Shown: in pieces, positions 56,466 through 63,841 of the stretch
Numbering within the stretch: position 1 is the stretch's first letter
Layout: every line of letters starts with the position of its first letter
Assembly (NCBI RefSeq): GCF_002252565.1
Contig: NZ_NPML01000013.1
Coordinates: 186,001 to 250,000, forward strand
Origin: Petroclostridium xylanilyticum
GTDB taxonomy: Bacteria > Bacillota > Clostridia > SK-Y3
Length of the DNA: 64,000 bases
Direction of reading: 5' to 3'
Program-made: the position numbers and the translations under genes
Notes under the pieces: model-generated
The model's input: the letters and a program-made list of their open reading frames with translations, nothing else
The model's database searches: none
What the model was told of the DNA's origin: nothing

Positions 56466-56503
56466 AGAATTGAGCCATCACGTAAATGTGGGGCTCTTTT
56501 TAT
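56466..56503 (+). terminator. Terminator after the 34-codon gene
   Basis: GAGCCATCAC and GTGGGGCTC form an imperfect stem followed by TTTTTATTTT. Confidence 0.65.
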
Positions 56504-56661
56504 TTTAATATGATTTGTTAATATGGGAAAAATATATGTACAGTATAACACTGCTGGTAAAAGGTATTTCTGACTTTTTTATTGAAATATTGCTTTTTTG
56601 AAAATAGTATGTTAAAATTTATAGTAATTAAACCTACAAATCTTAAATGAAAGGAGCAGAG

Positions 56662-56712
56662 ATGAGAAGAGTTGAGTTTATTGTAGGATTAATATCATAC
56701 AAAATTAGTTGA
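56662..56712 (+). CDS. Possible 16-codon leader peptide before the TrpP-like gene
   Basis: ATG at 56662 with AAAGGAGCAGAG upstream, reading MRRVEFIVGLISYKIS and stopping 18 bp before the transporter start. There is no tryptophan codon, so it is not a classical trp leader. It may be a chance frame. Confidence 0.3.
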   Translation: MRRVEFIVGLISYKIS

Positions 56713-56730
56713 GATGAGGAGAGACGAGTT

Positions 56731-57258
56731 ATGAAAAATTTAAGAGATATTATTTTAGCTGGTTTATTGTTAGCTATCGGTTTAGTACTGCATTATATTA
56801 CACCTGCCACTGGCACTCCTGTAAAACCCGACTTTCTTTTGGCAATGTTATTCTTGTGTTTACTGATTTTTGAAGATGTATCAGTAGGTTTTGTTGCCGG
56901 GATTGCTGCAGGAATTCTATCCGGGATTACAACCAGTGTACCTGGCGGACTCATTCCCAACATAGTAGATAAAATCCTAACTACTGCACTGTGCCTGGGC
57001 ATTATCCGTGTATCAAGAAAATACATCAGTTCCTATATTCTTTCGGTAATTATTCCAATATTAGGAACTTTATTTAGCGGTTTTGTTTTCCTGGCTACTG
57101 CAATTTTGATAAAGGTACTTCCTTCCCAGGTTTTTGTTCCAGCGTTTTTAACCGCTGTAATTCCTGCAACTGTAGGAAATGTAATTCTTATATCAATTTT
57201 ATTCGGAGCACTAAAACAAACTACTAAGTTATATAATAAGTCCAAAAAAGCTGCATAA
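56731..57258 (+). CDS. trpP: TrpP-like tryptophan transporter, ECF S-component type
   Basis: 175-aa membrane protein with about five to six hydrophobic segments. The segments VKPDFLLAMLFLCLLIF and GILSGITTSVPGGLIPNIVDK closely follow the Bacillus TrpP (YhaG) pattern of MKPD and an FPAGQIPN-like motif. Probably imports tryptophan, perhaps using the EcfA1A2T module at 24.6-27.2 kb; that partnership is inference. ATG start at 56731 has GATGAGGAGAGACG upstream. A terminator follows. Confidence 0.8.
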   Translation: MKNLRDIILAGLLLAIGLVLHYITPATGTPVKPDFLLAMLFLCLLIFEDVSVGFVAGIAAGILSGITTSVPGGLIPNIVDKILTTALCLGIIRVSRKYISSYILSVIIPILGTLFSGFVFLATAILIKVLPSQVFVPAFLTAVIPATVGNVILISILFGALKQTTKLYNKSKKAA

Positions 57259-57581
57259 AAATTTGTATACGTTTTAAAGGCCTTTTTGGTTATTACCAAA
57301 GAGGCTTTTATTGTTGCATAAATTCGCCGTAATAAAATGTGTCCTAAATGCCTCGGTAAATAATAAATGTTCTTTCCCAAAATTCTATTACTTTTCGTAT
57401 TAACCTATATTTTCTTTTATGTTATACTTGTTTAAAAAAGAAAAAACATTTGCAGTAAATGCTGCCACTACAATGATATGTGTAACGAGGATAACTGCAG
57501 AAAAAACCGTACAGTTATTGTAAAAAAAGAAATACACAGCAGAATTAAATGGTTATCTTAAGGAGGGTAATAAGAATAATG
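57259..57581. other. Gap between the TrpP-like and LOG-family genes
   Basis: After the terminator there is AT-rich sequence, with a small ATTTGCAGTAAATG inverted motif near 57449. The strong AAGGAGGGT ribosome site of the next gene is at about 57560. No other element seen. Confidence 0.45.
57276..57312 (+). terminator. Terminator after the TrpP-like gene
   Basis: AAAGGCCTTTTTGGT pairs imperfectly with ACCAAAGAGGCTTTT around TATT, followed by ATTGTTG. Confidence 0.6.
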
Positions 57582-58157
57582 TCCAATTCATTAAAAAGAA
57601 TATGCGTTTTTTGTGGTTCTAGTTTGGGAAAAAATATTGAATACAGAAATGAGGCAAAAAATCTAGGCAAGGTTATGGCTTTAAAGAAGATTGATCTTGT
57701 CTACGGCGGCGGTAATGTAGGGTTAATGGGAGAGCTTGCCCGTTCAGTACTACATAACAACGGTAAAGTAACTGGAGTGATTCCAAAAAAACTCTATGAT
57801 ATGGTGGACCACATCGAACTATCCGATCTACATATAGTTAACGATATGCATGAAAGAAAAGCAAAAATGTATGAGCTTGCCGACGGTTTTATTGCCTTAC
57901 CCGGCGGTATTGGAACTCTTGAAGAATTAGCCGAAGTTTTTACATGGTACCAACTGGGTTATCATTTAAAACCGATTGGTATATTAAATGTGAATAACTT
58001 TTTTGAAGGCCTTGTCCGATTCTTGGAACATATGGTCGCTGAAGGTTTTCTTAAAGAAGAACACCGTGATATTTTAATTGTTGACAAAAATCCCGAAGCA
58101 TTGATTGGTAAAATGTTTGACCATAACGCAATCAATATTGACAAGTGGGTTAAATGA
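57582..58157 (+). CDS. LOG family protein, TIGR00730 type
   Basis: 191 aa from the ATG at 57582 with AAGGAGGGT upstream. The nucleotide-binding GGGNVGLMGELA and the family motif PGGIGTLEELAEVFTW are present. Members cleave cytokinin nucleotides to free base plus ribose-5-phosphate in plants and some bacteria. In this organism the substrate is unknown and may be another nucleoside monophosphate. Single gene. Confidence 0.92.
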   Translation, partial: SNSLKRICVFCGSSLGKNIEYRNEAKNLGKVMALKKIDLVYGGGNVGLMGELARSVLHNNGKVTGVIPKKLYDMVDHIELSDLHIVNDMHERKAKMYELADGFIALPGGIGTLEELAEVFTWYQLGYHLKPIGILNVNNFFEGLVRFLEHMVAEGFLKEEHRDILIVDKNPEALIGKMFDHNAINIDKWVK

Positions 58158-58658
58158 ACCATGATAAAATAGGAACAGTAATTATATTGTTTTAATTTTT
58201 AAATAAGCTTTCAAAGATACTCCTGTATAACAAATATTCTATTTTTTCCAAATATATCTAAATAAAATTATACCCCAAAAATTAAAATATTCAACAATAA
58301 AGATATACAGAATAATTTCAACTGGAGGGAATTATTGTACTTGTGTTGTAATTAATCCGGCCTGCAAAACCTATATAGTTCACAGTTCACGGTTCACAGT
58401 AGTAAACGATTTAATAGCTTTTACTGTGAACCGTGAACTGTGAACTTATTGACTTTTTATCTGTCATGTAAAATCATTAGCAGTAAATATATACCAATAT
58501 ATTTATATAAAAAAAGAGCCCATGATGATTTACGCTATAAAATATAAAAACGGTTTCAGCATCATATGATCTCCAATTTTTTATTGCATCTTATTATTCT
58601 AAATTTAAAATCTCAAAATAAAATATATAAGGTATATTTTATTTTGGGGTGATGTGTA
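58158..58658. other. 501-bp gap before the L,D-transpeptidase gene
   Basis: Contains the GTTCACR heptamer hairpin at 58378-58446 and otherwise AT-rich sequence. No frame or RNA recognised. Confidence 0.5.
58378..58446. repeat. GTTCACR heptamer hairpin, copy sharing its loop with 63504-63580
   Basis: Three GTTCACR units, the loop core AGTAAACGATTTAATAGC, then inverted units CTGTGAACCGTGAACTGTGA. The loop is identical, in reverse orientation, to the hairpin at 63504-63580, while the unit number differs. Confidence 0.85.
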
Positions 58659-59372
58659 TTGAAAAAAGTACGCTTTTTTTTGTTTGCTTTTATTGTTTTA
58701 ACCGTTTTTATGTATATTATGACTAGTGAAAGTAATAAAAAAGAAGAATACATATCCTGGGAAGAAAAAATGCAATCAACCTTTTCACAAAAAAATCCTT
58801 ATGAAATATATATAGATTTATCTGAGTACCGGTTATATCTGTTTAAAGATGGCGAAATTATAAAGAAATATCCTGTTGCGGGCGGAAAGGAAGATACACC
58901 CTCACCTTTCGGCGTATGGAAAATTGTTAACAAAGGAGACTGGGGCGAAGGTTTTGGCGGTTACTGGATGGGGTTAAACGTCCCCTGGGGGAAGTATGGC
59001 ATACATGGCACCACCCGTCCCGGTTCTATCGGCCATAGTGCATCCCACGGATGTATAAGAATGTTTAACCAAAATGCTGAAGAACTGTGGAAAATAGTGC
59101 CTCATGGAACACCAGTCATTATTACTAAAGGTCCTTATAGCCCTTTTGGTGCAACCCCCCGCACCATCATCCCCGGCGACAGGGGTGCCGATGTAATGCA
59201 TGTACAACTGATACTAAAGAAAAAAGGACTATATAAAGGTGCAATAGACGGAATTTATGGTGACGGTATGAAAGCCGCCGTATTTGCTGCACAAAAGCAA
59301 TGCGGCATTGAACCGCATAACGAGATTGACAGGCAAACCCTTGAAGGCTTGGGTGTTTTTAAATTTGAATAA
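58659..59372 (+). CDS. L,D-transpeptidase with C-terminal peptidoglycan-binding domain
   Basis: Crosslinks or trims peptidoglycan. 237 aa from a TTG start behind GGGGTGATG. An N-terminal membrane anchor (6-22) is followed by a YkuD domain (48-155). The catalytic cysteine is C132 in SHGCIRM, with H116 (YGIHGTTRPGSIGHS) and H130. Residues about 170-237 form a PGBD-type domain (GADVMHVQLILKKKGLYKGA). Acts outside the membrane; among spore genes here, it may take part in spore cortex or envelope building. Confidence 0.92.
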   Translation: MKKVRFFLFAFIVLTVFMYIMTSESNKKEEYISWEEKMQSTFSQKNPYEIYIDLSEYRLYLFKDGEIIKKYPVAGGKEDTPSPFGVWKIVNKGDWGEGFGGYWMGLNVPWGKYGIHGTTRPGSIGHSASHGCIRMFNQNAEELWKIVPHGTPVIITKGPYSPFGATPRTIIPGDRGADVMHVQLILKKKGLYKGAIDGIYGDGMKAAVFAAQKQCGIEPHNEIDRQTLEGLGVFKFE

Positions 59373-59458
59373 AAAAACAGTCCTAAATTTAGATTAATAA
59401 ATAAATAAATAAAATCATACATATAATATTGTTGATTATAGCTTTAGGAGGCGAAAAT

Positions 59459-59650
59459 ATGCAGTTCGAGAGAGCAAGGGAAATCTTTTTCTCACCAAAT
59501 ACGATAGAAGTCCTACATCATGGCAAACCGGTTTGGATAACACATTTACACGCTAATAGAAACAGTGCAGAAGTGAAAAATATTGCTTCTAATGACACTA
59601 CTATAGAAGTTCCGGTATCTGAATTGTCAGAAGGCCGGGTGCTGGGATAA
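59459..59650 (+). CDS. sspH: H-type small acid-soluble spore protein
   Basis: 63 aa from the ATG at 59459 (TTAGGAGGCGA site); the frame opens 30 bp earlier without a site. The product starts MQFERAREIFFSPNTIEVLH and matches the SspH family in length and pattern. Minor spore protein of unknown detailed role. A two-way terminator follows. Confidence 0.9.
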   Translation: MQFERAREIFFSPNTIEVLHHGKPVWITHLHANRNSAEVKNIASNDTTIEVPVSELSEGRVLG

Positions 59651-59672
59651 AAATAAAGGTGGACACTGAGTG

Positions 59673-59707
59673 AAAAATAATGCTGCTTAAATAGCAGCAT
59701 TATTTTT
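59673..59707. terminator. Bidirectional terminator between sspH and mutY
   Basis: AAAAATAATGCTGC and GCAGCATTATTTTT are perfect arms around TTAAATA, with an A-run on the left and a T-run on the right. Confidence 0.9.
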
Positions 59708-59737
59708 CAGCTTATCTTATTATAAAAAATAGTAAAT

Positions 59738-60820
59738 TTACCATTCTATTTTCTCCCAAACTTTCTGATAAACCTTAGGAAGTGGATAATCATCGATATT
59801 CTCTCTCCCTACCCACCGATGCTCTTGATTAATCTGACCTTTATTTGCAGCCTTACACATATAAATATCCATATCCCAGTCCATATGGGTGAAGACATGC
59901 CGTGCCTTTCCCAGTTTCTTAATATGTTCAGGTTGTATATGCAATTCACTTAAAATCGATTCTACAGTGTGCTCATAGCCACCGGCATTTACTTCCTTAC
60001 CGGGAACCCCCCACATTCCACCCAATAATCCATTTGAGGGATTTTTTGTAATTAAAATCTTATCGTCATATCGAATTACACAAAAGATCATATGCACTTG
60101 TTTAGATTTAACCTTTTTTGTTTTTATAGGCAGTTCATCCTGTATGCCTGTTTGCCGGGCTTCACAGTGGTGATACAGAGGACAGGCCAAGCACATGGGG
60201 GATACCGGAACACATATAAGCGCCCCCAGTTCCATCAGGCTTTCTGTAAAATCCGAAGCTCTTCCTTCAGGAATATATTCCTTCACCATTTTCTCTATCA
60301 GCTTCACTGTCTGAGGCTGTGCAATATCCTCTTTTATACTAAATACCCGGGAAAATACACGAAGTACATTGCCATCGACTGCAGGGTAGGGTAAATTATA
60401 AGCAATGCTCAAAATTGCTCCGGCAGTATAGGCTCCTATCCCTGGAATTTTTCTAACTTGCTCTATGTGGTCAGGAAAAACTCCTGTATATTGTTCCCAA
60501 ATTATTTTTGCGCCTTTATGCAGGTTCCGGACACGAGAATAGTATCCCAGTCCCTGCCAGTATTTTAGCACTTCTTGTTCTTCCGCTGCAGCCAAATCTT
60601 CTACTGTCGGAAATCTTTCTATAAACCGGTTGTAGTATTCTATTACTGTATCTACACGGGTTTGCTGCAGCATAATTTCTGAAACCCATATTTTATAAGC
60701 ATCCTTTGTCTTTCGCCACGGCAGGTCCCTTTTATTCTTTTCAAACCAATTTAATAGATTATCTTGAATCAATTTTTTGCTGTTAATGTTCTTTTCCCCC
60801 TTAGTGCAAAAATAGTTCAT
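59738..60820 (-). CDS. mutY: A/G-specific adenine DNA glycosylase
   Basis: Removes adenine mispaired with 8-oxoguanine. 360 aa. Catalytic residues E48 (WVSEIMLQQT) and D149 (PAVDGNVLRV). An iron-sulfur cluster is formed by C203, C210, C213 and C219. The C-terminal NUDIX-like domain recognises 8-oxoG. The start is uncertain: the ATG at 60820 lies in a GTTCATG heptamer repeat, and no clear ribosome site precedes it; GGGGGA lies inside the frame, so a later non-ATG start is possible. Confidence 0.93.
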   Translation of the reverse strand: MNYFCTKGEKNINSKKLIQDNLLNWFEKNKRDLPWRKTKDAYKIWVSEIMLQQTRVDTVIEYYNRFIERFPTVEDLAAAEEQEVLKYWQGLGYYSRVRNLHKGAKIIWEQYTGVFPDHIEQVRKIPGIGAYTAGAILSIAYNLPYPAVDGNVLRVFSRVFSIKEDIAQPQTVKLIEKMVKEYIPEGRASDFTESLMELGALICVPVSPMCLACPLYHHCEARQTGIQDELPIKTKKVKSKQVHMIFCVIRYDDKILITKNPSNGLLGGMWGVPGKEVNAGGYEHTVESILSELHIQPEHIKKLGKARHVFTHMDWDMDIYMCKAANKGQINQEHRWVGRENIDDYPLPKVYQKVWEKIEW

Positions 60821-60845
60821 GGTTCATGGTTCATAGTTCTTAGTT
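60810..60845. repeat. GTTCATG-type heptamers at the mutY start
   Basis: GTTCATGGTTCATGGTTCAT and then AGTTCTT at 7-bp period, covering the proposed start codon of mutY. Each unit supplies a CAT, i.e. an ATG on the minus strand, so the array itself creates in-frame and out-of-frame start codons. Confidence 0.7.
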
Positions 60846-61022
60846 CTCCGCTTCTATTTTAATCTCAATTTCAATCTTAATCTTAACCTCAAAAAATGTA
60901 AAGTGAAATATTTTACATAAATTATCTACATATAGTGTCAATTCCGTTACCATAAGAATATATTATTAATACAAGAAAATGAATATAGTATCCCGGCATT
61001 TAAACATAGGAGGTGAAAATAC

Positions 61023-61466
61023 ATGCCAATGTCTACAAGGGAGCTTTTTGCACGGATGATACGATGTGAAGCCGAAGGTGAAGGTATTGAAGGAATGAAA
61101 GCTGTTGCAACTGTAACCATGAACAGGGTACACATAGCCTATGGTGAATATCAAAGAATCTGTCAGGGCGATCTAAGAAAAGTACTAACGCAAATGTGTC
61201 AATATTCCTGTCATAAGACGATTATTGGTGGTCAACCTAATCCTCAAAACGTATGGAGTCTTCCACCGGAAGAAATTCACTATGAAATTGCCGATTGGGC
61301 TTTAGCAGGAAATAAAGTCTCTGTGGTAGGGGAATGCCTGTGGTACATGAACCCATTCAGACCGGAATGCCCGAGGTATTTCCCATATAACGGAACAGGT
61401 TACTGGCAAACAAGAATTAATGACCACTGCTTCTACAATCCCACATCGCTCTATGCACAAACATAA
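61023..61466 (+). CDS. cwlJ: Cell wall hydrolase, SleB/CwlJ type
   Basis: Cortex-lytic enzyme of germinating spores. 147 aa, with no signal peptide, like CwlJ, which works from the outside of the cortex. Catalytic E16 in RMIRCEAEGEG. NRVHIAYGEYQRICQG and ECLWYMNPFRPECPRYF are typical of the family. ATG has TAGGAGGTGA upstream. Directly followed by gerQ, the well-known partner. Confidence 0.92.
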   Translation: MPMSTRELFARMIRCEAEGEGIEGMKAVATVTMNRVHIAYGEYQRICQGDLRKVLTQMCQYSCHKTIIGGQPNPQNVWSLPPEEIHYEIADWALAGNKVSVVGECLWYMNPFRPECPRYFPYNGTGYWQTRINDHCFYNPTSLYAQT

Positions 61467-61564
61467 GATTTAGTCCAGGATTGAAACTTAGGCTTAATTA
61501 AAGATTATATATATGTTGCAAAAAAGGTTTTTTACAGATTAATTTAGTTTAGGAGGAGATTTTA

Positions 61565-62080
61565 ATGTTTAATTATGCGCAACAACCGCCCAGACAATAC
61601 TACCAAGTACCTGAAAGACAAGATATGATGTATCCCGAAATTCCTGAAACTTATAGACCAGTGGTACCGGGTTATCCTTCTGAGGGTATGCCTCCTACTG
61701 GCATGCAACCTGCTCCAATGTATCCGACTACCCCAATGTATCCAACCACGCCCACCTATCCTGGCTATCCTCAGGCTCCGGCATATGGTCCATACGGTCC
61801 TTATGGTCCAATAGGAATGCAGCCAATCATTCCTCCAAGTGTTGGTTTTGAAGAAGGCCCCCCTACTATAACTGATATAGGTTATATTCCAGCTTACCTT
61901 AAGACACAAATCGGCAGAAGGGTAAAAATAGATTTTTTAATTGGAACAAATACATTTATTGATAGAGAAGGTACTCTAGTAGATGTCGGTATCAATTATG
62001 TTATTATTAGAGAAGCAGAGAGCGATGATCTATTACTATGCGATTTGTACTCCATTAAATTCGTAAGGTTCTATTATTGA
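61565..62080 (+). CDS. gerQ: Spore coat protein GerQ
   Basis: 171 aa, required in Bacillus to place CwlJ in the coat. Residues 1-100 are rich in P, Y, Q, G and M, with repeats of the MYPTTP/TYPGYP type. The folded C-terminal part (105-171) carries LKTQIGRRVKIDFLIGTNTF and LVDVGINYVIIREAES, the GerQ signature. ATG has AGGAGGAGA upstream. The next gene after cwlJ at a distance of 98 bp, as in Bacilli. Confidence 0.93.
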   Translation: MFNYAQQPPRQYYQVPERQDMMYPEIPETYRPVVPGYPSEGMPPTGMQPAPMYPTTPMYPTTPTYPGYPQAPAYGPYGPYGPIGMQPIIPPSVGFEEGPPTITDIGYIPAYLKTQIGRRVKIDFLIGTNTFIDREGTLVDVGINYVIIREAESDDLLLCDLYSIKFVRFYY

Positions 62081-62083
62081 TGA

Positions 62084-62114
62084 AAAAATCGGCTTGGCAA
62101 GCCGATTTTTTTAT
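62084..62114 (+). terminator. Terminator of cwlJ-gerQ
   Basis: AAATCGGCTTG pairs with CAAGCCGATTT around a small GC loop, followed by a T-run. It may also serve the SASP gene on the other strand. Confidence 0.9.
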
Positions 62115-62121
62115 TATTATC

Positions 62122-62349
62122 TTACTTCATCTGCTGTTCATACATTTGGACCATTCTTTTTACCATTTCTCCACCAATAGGTCCACCCTGTTGTCCATTA
62201 ATTTTTGCCGGAACGTCTCCCTTATAGTGGTCATTATTTTCCTTTACAAATTGTAAATGTCCTATCTCCTGAGCTACTTCCATCTTAAATCTTGTCATGG
62301 CATCATAGCTCTCTGGGACTAACAATCTTGATTTTCTTGATCCAGGCAT
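62122..62349 (-). CDS. Alpha/beta-type small acid-soluble spore protein, divergent
   Basis: 75 aa with the conserved GPIGGEMVKRMVQMYEQ end and the cleavage-type region RFKMEVAQEIGHL. It is longer and less standard than the gene at 28856, with an inserted FVKENNDHYKGDV segment. ATG has GAGGTGATAA upstream. Forespore expression is expected, but no clear sigma-G promoter could be assigned. Confidence 0.92.
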   Translation of the reverse strand: MPGSRKSRLLVPESYDAMTRFKMEVAQEIGHLQFVKENNDHYKGDVPAKINGQQGGPIGGEMVKRMVQMYEQQMK

Positions 62350-62508
62350 GATTTATCACCTCAATTGTATATCTTTTCACTAGTTAAAATTCATTTTTCT
62401 AATGTTATTTTTTTATCGCTGCGATTATAGTATTTGCGAATTTTGGACTTTTTTACATAGTAAATACTGTCGTATTTCCCGGGAAATTCACACATAACGT
62501 TTTTCTGC

Positions 62509-63471
62509 CTATTTTTTTGTCAACAATTGAGTGACCTCTTCCGGCGAAATAGTAGTGATGCAGGTTCCGGTAGCTATCTCAAATCCTGCATGGTGAGACA
62601 CTCGAGGAACCAATTCTATATGCCAGTGGTAATGCTTGCCTGTAAATTTGTATGGGGCAGTATGTAGAACAAGGTTATAGGGAAATTCTCCCAATGTCTT
62701 TATCATCATTTGCATTGTATTTTTAAAAATATCCGCGAGCGACATTAATACTTGATCACTTGCAAAACAAAACATTTCCTGGTGCTCTAAAGGAATCATC
62801 CACATTTCATAAGAAAACCGGGGTGCAAAAGAAGCTACGGCAACAAAATGATCATTTCTACAAATCATTCTTTCCCGGCAGTCCAATTCTTTTTTTATAA
62901 CATCGCAAAATATGCACCTGCCTTCATTTTGATAATATTTTAGAGCTCCCTCCATTTCCTGCTCTATCCTTTGAGGTACAAAGGGAAGTGCTACAATCTG
63001 GGAGTGAGAATGCCGGAGGGAAGCGCCGCCGTTTTTGCCATGATTTTTAAAAATCTGGACATACTTTATGTCATTTAGCTGCGAAAGTTCAATAAATCTT
63101 TTTTTGTATACAGACAGTACATCAAATATTTTGTCGGTATTTAGATGATGTAGTGCTTCGCTGTGGAAACGTGTTTCTATCACAACCTCGTGTATACCCG
63201 TCGCTTCGCATGTCGAATAAAATAATGTATTCTCATCCATTAAACCATCCTGCGCACATACCGCAGGATATTTGTTGGGAACCACCCGCAATTCCCATTC
63301 ACCGTCATTTTCTATCCTCATGATTTCATTGGGCGTCATATGTTCATTTCCGGGACAAAAGGGACAAAGGCTCTTATCATCCTGTTCACCAAATTGATAA
63401 GGCCGTCCGACCCTCTCCTGTGCAATAATCATCCATTCCCCGGTCACTACATCTCGTCGGAATTGTGACAC
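62509..63471 (-). CDS. galT: Galactose-1-phosphate uridylyltransferase family protein
   Basis: Transfers UMP between hexose phosphates, in the HIT superfamily. 320 aa with a GTG start behind TGGAGGTTT. Active site HSHSQ at residues 154-158, the histidine H156 being the expected nucleophile. A zinc site begins with C36 and C39 (CPFCPGNE). The GalT class I layout is complete. Not next to other Leloir-pathway genes, so a role in glycogen-related UDP sugars is possible. Confidence 0.88.
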   Translation of the reverse strand: MSQFRRDVVTGEWMIIAQERVGRPYQFGEQDDKSLCPFCPGNEHMTPNEIMRIENDGEWELRVVPNKYPAVCAQDGLMDENTLFYSTCEATGIHEVVIETRFHSEALHHLNTDKIFDVLSVYKKRFIELSQLNDIKYVQIFKNHGKNGGASLRHSHSQIVALPFVPQRIEQEMEGALKYYQNEGRCIFCDVIKKELDCRERMICRNDHFVAVASFAPRFSYEMWMIPLEHQEMFCFASDQVLMSLADIFKNTMQMMIKTLGEFPYNLVLHTAPYKFTGKHYHWHIELVPRVSHHAGFEIATGTCITTISPEEVTQLLTKK

Positions 63472-63503
63472 AGCAAAACCTCCAGTTTAGATCAATTAAT
63501 AAT

Positions 63504-63580
63504 TGTTCACAGTTCACGGTTCACAGTAAAAGCTATTAAATCGTTTACTACTGTGAACTGAGAACTGTTAACTGTGAACT
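63504..63580. repeat. GTTCACR heptamer hairpin, copy sharing its loop with 58378-58446
   Basis: GTTCACAGTTCACGGTTCAC, then the loop GCTATTAAATCGTTTACT, then inverted units with variants AACTGAG, AACTGTT and AACTGTG. One arm has one unit more than in the 58.4-kb copy. Lies upstream of galT. Confidence 0.85.
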
Positions 63581-63582
63581 AT

Positions 63583-63680
63583 AGAATGTGACTTGGGGAC
63601 GGGTATCACGCACATTTGATTTTTAATGTGACATGAGAACCGTCCGAAACCACTGAAAAAGTCCGATTTAACAGGATTCT
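63583..63680. repeat. Fragment related to the 24.4-kb inverted repeat
   Basis: Contains AATGTGACTTGGGGACGG, a second ATGTGACATGAGAACCGTCC and AAACCACTGAAAAAGTCC. The last part matches the outer arm of the repeat at 24362-24512. Probably a partial or rearranged copy. Confidence 0.5.
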
Positions 63681-63806
63681 GTAAAATCTTTTTTGCAACA
63701 TATATATTTATTAGTATAGCATTTGGTAAAGGGAAATAAAACTATAAAGTTTGATTATTATATCCGTAATAAGGCGAGAATATTTATTTAACTAAAAGCA
63801 ACAAGT

Positions 63807-63841
63807 AAAAAACCCCGATGTAAATAACATCTCAGGGTTTG
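63807..63841 (-). terminator. Terminator of the partial gene at the right edge
   Basis: AACCCTGAGATGT and ACATCGGGGTT form an imperfect stem followed on the minus strand by TTTTTT. It overlaps the stop codon of the gene at the edge. Confidence 0.75.

Noticed and set aside
61562-61909. 115-aa minus-strand frame opposite gerQ
   Set aside because: Its Trp/Arg-rich product is the complement of the Pro/Tyr repeats of GerQ.
3281-63580. CRISPR arrays
   Set aside because: The heptamer arrays are short tandem units without spacers of constant length, and there are no cas genes in the window.
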